A stretch of DNA of 7,562 nucleotides, taken from Firm-04 sp045591925. Lineage in GTDB: Bacteria > Bacillota > Clostridia > Oscillospirales > Ruminococcaceae. The position numbers and the translations under genes are program-made. Each line of letters opens with the position of its first letter. The first letter of the stretch is position 1. Under the pieces are notes generated by a model, which searched no databases, was not told where the DNA came from, and saw only the letters and a list, made by a program, of their open reading frames with translations. The stretch is from positions 1 to 7,562 of the forward strand of contig JAZNTW010000102.1 in assembly GCA_045591925.1 (NCBI GenBank), read 5' to 3'. Of this stretch, positions 5,930-7,562 are shown piece after piece.

Positions 5930-6688
5930 ATGTATGCAATCAAAAATTTTACCGATAACGATGATGTCAATGTCATCGCGCAAGCAGGCCCGTTTACTAT
6001 CATCGAGTACAAGCGCGACCTGAGCGTGACGCCGGCTACCTCCGCAACTGCGTTTTTTAATGCACATATGAACGTGCGCAAGCGTCAGGTTATCTGCGAG
6101 CTGAGCAAGGCGAATATTACCACGCAGGCTGGCGCAATGCAGTGGATGCTCGGCGATGTCAACGCGACCACCGGCGTCAAGGGCGTTGGCGACCTCTTTG
6201 GCAAGGCGCTCCGCGGCAAGGTCACCGGCGAATCCGCAATCAAGCCTGAATACGTCGGCAGCGGCCTCCTCGTTCTCGAACCGACCTATAAATATCCCAT
6301 CATCCTCAATACTGCTGAGTGGAACAACTCTGTCGTGCTGGATGACGGTCTGTTCCTTGCCTGCGATTCCGCGTTGGAGCAGAAGGCTGTCATGAGAACC
6401 AATCTCTCCTCTGCTGTCGCCGGCGGCGAGGGTCTGTTCAACCTGTGCCTCATGGGCGAGGGTATGTTCGTCATCGAGTCCGCTTGCCCCAGAGAAGAGC
6501 TGATCGAGATCACCCTGCAAAATGATGTGCTCAAGGTTGACGGCAATTTCGTCATCGCTTGGAGCAATTCCCTCAACTTTACGGTTGAGCGCTCCGGCAA
6601 GAGCCTCATCGGTTCTGCCGCTTCGGGCGAGGGTCTTGTCAACGTCTATCGCGGTACCGGTAAGGTGCTGATGATGCCTGTGAAGTAA
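5930..6688 (+). CDS. AIM24-family (DUF124-type) protein
   Basis: The 252-residue protein has no signal peptide or membrane segment and is probably cytoplasmic. Its repeated, Gly-rich beta pattern is typical of AIM24/DUF124 proteins: AMQWMLGDV near residues 69-77, GDLFGKALRGKVTGES (87-102), GGEGLFNLCLMGEGMFVIES (165-184), LKVDGNFVIAWS (200-211) and GEGLVNVYRGTGKVLMMP (233-250). Length and motif order fit the bacterial family, whose biochemical role is not established; the fungal namesake is mitochondrial. AAGGAG at 5915-5920 lies nine bases from the ATG, so the start is secure. It has its own promoter and terminator, so it is likely a single-gene transcript with no operon-based link to its neighbours. 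Confidence 0.9.
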   Translation: MYAIKNFTDNDDVNVIAQAGPFTIIEYKRDLSVTPATSATAFFNAHMNVRKRQVICELSKANITTQAGAMQWMLGDVNATTGVKGVGDLFGKALRGKVTGESAIKPEYVGSGLLVLEPTYKYPIILNTAEWNNSVVLDDGLFLACDSALEQKAVMRTNLSSAVAGGEGLFNLCLMGEGMFVIESACPREELIEITLQNDVLKVDGNFVIAWSNSLNFTVERSGKSLIGSAASGEGLVNVYRGTGKVLMMPVK

Positions 6689-6730
6689 TAAAGGTGTCTT
6701 CGAAGGATTGGAATTGAGGGCATCTGCACG

Positions 6731-6748
6731 CTGGGGACGTGTCCCCAG
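6731..6748. other. Perfect G/C hairpin after the AIM24 gene
   Basis: CTGGGGAC (6731-6738) pairs with GTCCCCAG (6741-6748); with a realistic 4-base loop this is a 7-bp stem. It lacks a U-run (ACCCCATTG follows), so it is not a classic terminator. It resembles the GGGG/CCCC caps of the flanking repeats in composition, but it is a different sequence. Confidence 0.45.
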
Positions 6749-6823
6749 ACCCCATTGTTTATGAGGTAAGATGGCATAACGCGCTACCGGTAGACATTTC
6801 AAAATACTAGATAATCATAATAT

Positions 6824-6857
6824 AAAACGGAGTCTGCGAAAAACAGGCTCCGTTTTT
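6824..6857 (+). terminator. Probable bidirectional intrinsic terminator
   Basis: AAAACGGAGTCTG (6824-6836) pairs with CAGGCTCCGTTTT (6844-6856) over 13 bases with one G-U and a 7-base loop. A T-run closes it on the plus strand, and the A-run at 6824-6827 gives a T-run on the minus strand. It ends the AIM24 transcript about 135 bases past its stop. It could also stop transcription entering leftward from the right-hand repeats. Confidence 0.85.
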
Positions 6858-6933
6858 ATGATATACAGATTGATTTTGTGAGAGACCGTGAGGTACTTCT
6901 CGCCAATTCAGTCTATGCAGATTTTTTATAAGA

Positions 6934-7047
6934 ATATTTGATTTCGCGCTTCGCGCGACGAAGGGGCTACGCCCCCTCGACCCCCAGATGTGCTGCACTC
7001 GCATTCCCCCTTTCCCCTAAAGAAAATATAAGTCAGCAGAGGGGAGA
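6934..7047 (-). repeat. Right arm of the 113/114-bp inverted repeat
   Basis: This is the reverse complement of 731-843. Differences are confined to one G/A-type substitution in the cap hairpin (GTAG versus GCAG) and the AAAGGGGGAA versus AAAGTGGAA region. The arm is the inner edge of the right repeat block, with the hairpin cap pointing toward the gene block as on the left. Confidence 0.9.
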
Positions 7048-7240
7048 CCGGAGCGTAGCGACGATTTCCCTCTTTCTTGGGTTGTCCCTTTTGCATTCGT
7101 GCCCCACGCAGTACGCAGTGCGAGGGGAAACCGGAGCGCGGCGACGATTCCCCTCTCTCTTGGGTTGTCCCTTTCGCATTCGTACTCCGCGCAGTGCGAG
7201 GGGAGAACCCCAAGAGGAAAGGGGGAAACTCGTTGCACTC
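7001..7240 (-). repeat. Right-block repeat unit with internal 83-bp duplication (240 bp)
   Basis: This unit starts with GCATTCCCCCTTTCCCCTAAAG and aligns to 7241-7397. It is exactly 83 bases longer than that 157-bp unit because the GGGGA-ACCGGAGCG...GCGAGG sub-block is present twice, from 7041 and from 7124. Both sub-blocks contain CTTGGGTTGTCCCTTT and GCATTCGT. The motifs are the reverse complement of those in the left block. No plausible protein is encoded. Confidence 0.8.
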
Positions 7241-7397
7241 GCATTTCCCCTTTCCCCTAAAGAAAATTCAAGTCAGCAGAGGGGAGACCGGAGCGCAGCG
7301 GCGATTCCCCTCTTTCTTGGGTTGTCCCTCTCGCATTCGTGCCCCACGCAGTGCGAGGGGAGAACCCCAAGAGGAAAGGGGGAAACTCGCTGCACTC
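7241..7397 (-). repeat. Right-block repeat unit, basic 157-bp form
   Basis: This is the simple form of the unit, followed by the start of a further copy at 7398-7420 (GTATTCCCCCTTTCCCCTTA). Three hairpins can form within or at the edge of it: GGGGA/TCCCC with CCG/CGG inside (7281-7310), CCTCTCGCA (7327-7335) with TGCGAGGGG (7352-7360), and AAAGGGGGAA (7375-7384) with TTCCCCCTTT (7401-7410). The structure-rich make-up suggests a folded RNA or DNA element rather than coding sequence. Confidence 0.75.
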
Positions 7398-7437
7398 GTA
7401 TTCCCCCTTTCCCCTTAAGGTTTGGCATTCTGTCAAG

Positions 7438-7562
7438 TCAAGTGCAACAAAAAACATCATCAGGACAATTAAGGTTCAAACAAAACCTTGGTCTGGTGTT
7501 AATAAGATTAACCACCTTGTCAATCTCAACTTGCTCAATAAGTCTAAAATTGATTCCTTTGC
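7438..7562 (-). CDS. IS30-family transposase, C-terminal end (partial, possibly decayed)
   Basis: On the minus strand, the frame entering at 7560 reads KGINFRLIEQVEIDKVVNLI then NTRPRF and ends at a TGA (7438-7440). The N-x-R-P-R motif, preceded by a helix of this type, is the conserved C-terminal signature of IS30-family DDE transposases. The remaining tail (CLNLNCPDDVFCCT) departs from the usual K-x-L-x-W/Y-x-x-P-x-E-V-F-F ending. A single extra T in the T6 run would instead give a more family-like VFLLHLT ending, so a frameshift near the 3' end is possible. Only about 40 residues are visible, so intactness of the gene cannot be judged. It abuts the right repeat block directly. Confidence 0.7.
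   Translation of the reverse strand, partial: KGINFRLIEQVEIDKVVNLINTRPRFCLNLNCPDDVFCCT

Noticed and set aside
5906..6802. A 298-codon minus-strand open frame over the AIM24 gene
   Set aside because: It is antisense to a well-supported gene with promoter, ribosome binding site and family motifs, and it crosses into the intergenic hairpin region.
171..7420. A CRISPR array as explanation for the repeats
   Set aside because: The units are 157-303 bp, imperfect and nearly contiguous, without short constant repeats separated by unique spacers, and no cas-like gene is present.

Overview
The window looks like part of a chromosome from a fibre-degrading ruminococcal Firmicute (Oscillospiraceae/Ruminococcus-like). 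The evidence is a two-loop type I dockerin behind a Ser/Thr linker, a secreted papain-type protease carrying CBM2-like cellulose-binding modules, strong AGGAGG-type ribosome binding sites, and consensus sigma-A promoters. The species cannot be named from the sequence alone.

Layout. Positions 1-843 hold no credible gene. They contain a GC-rich, hairpin-rich repeat family: a 220-bp direct repeat at a 303-bp period, ending in a 113-bp arm. From about 850 to 6860 is the gene-bearing core. A LytTR-type response regulator with a degenerate receiver reads leftward (919-1617) and has a good terminator. A 540-bp AT-rich intergenic region follows, with a perfect-consensus promoter for the regulator and an extended -10 promoter facing the other way. 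Next is a rightward pair 53 bp apart: a secreted dockerin protein (2167-3276) and a secreted C1A cysteine protease with half a dockerin, a Pro-rich repeat linker and two CBM2-like modules (3330-5714). The pair ends in a strong terminator. A separately transcribed AIM24-family gene (5930-6688) follows, with its own promoter and a terminator that works on paper in both directions. From 6934 to 7420 the same repeat family returns in the opposite orientation. The window closes with the C-terminal tail of an IS30-family transposase running in from the right edge.

How the parts may fit. The two exported proteins share a dockerin-type feature and probably an mRNA. They suggest protein processing or protein degradation at a cellulosome or on cellulose. 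The divergent LytTR regulator is the natural candidate regulator of that pair, but its receiver lacks the phospho-acceptor Asp and both N-terminal acidic residues, so it probably does not work by ordinary phosphorylation. The AIM24 protein has no visible link to the rest beyond position.

The most unusual large-scale feature is that the whole ~6.1-kb core lies between near-identical 113/114-bp inverted arms of the repeat family. The strongest gene-level observation is the aspartate-less LytTR receiver.
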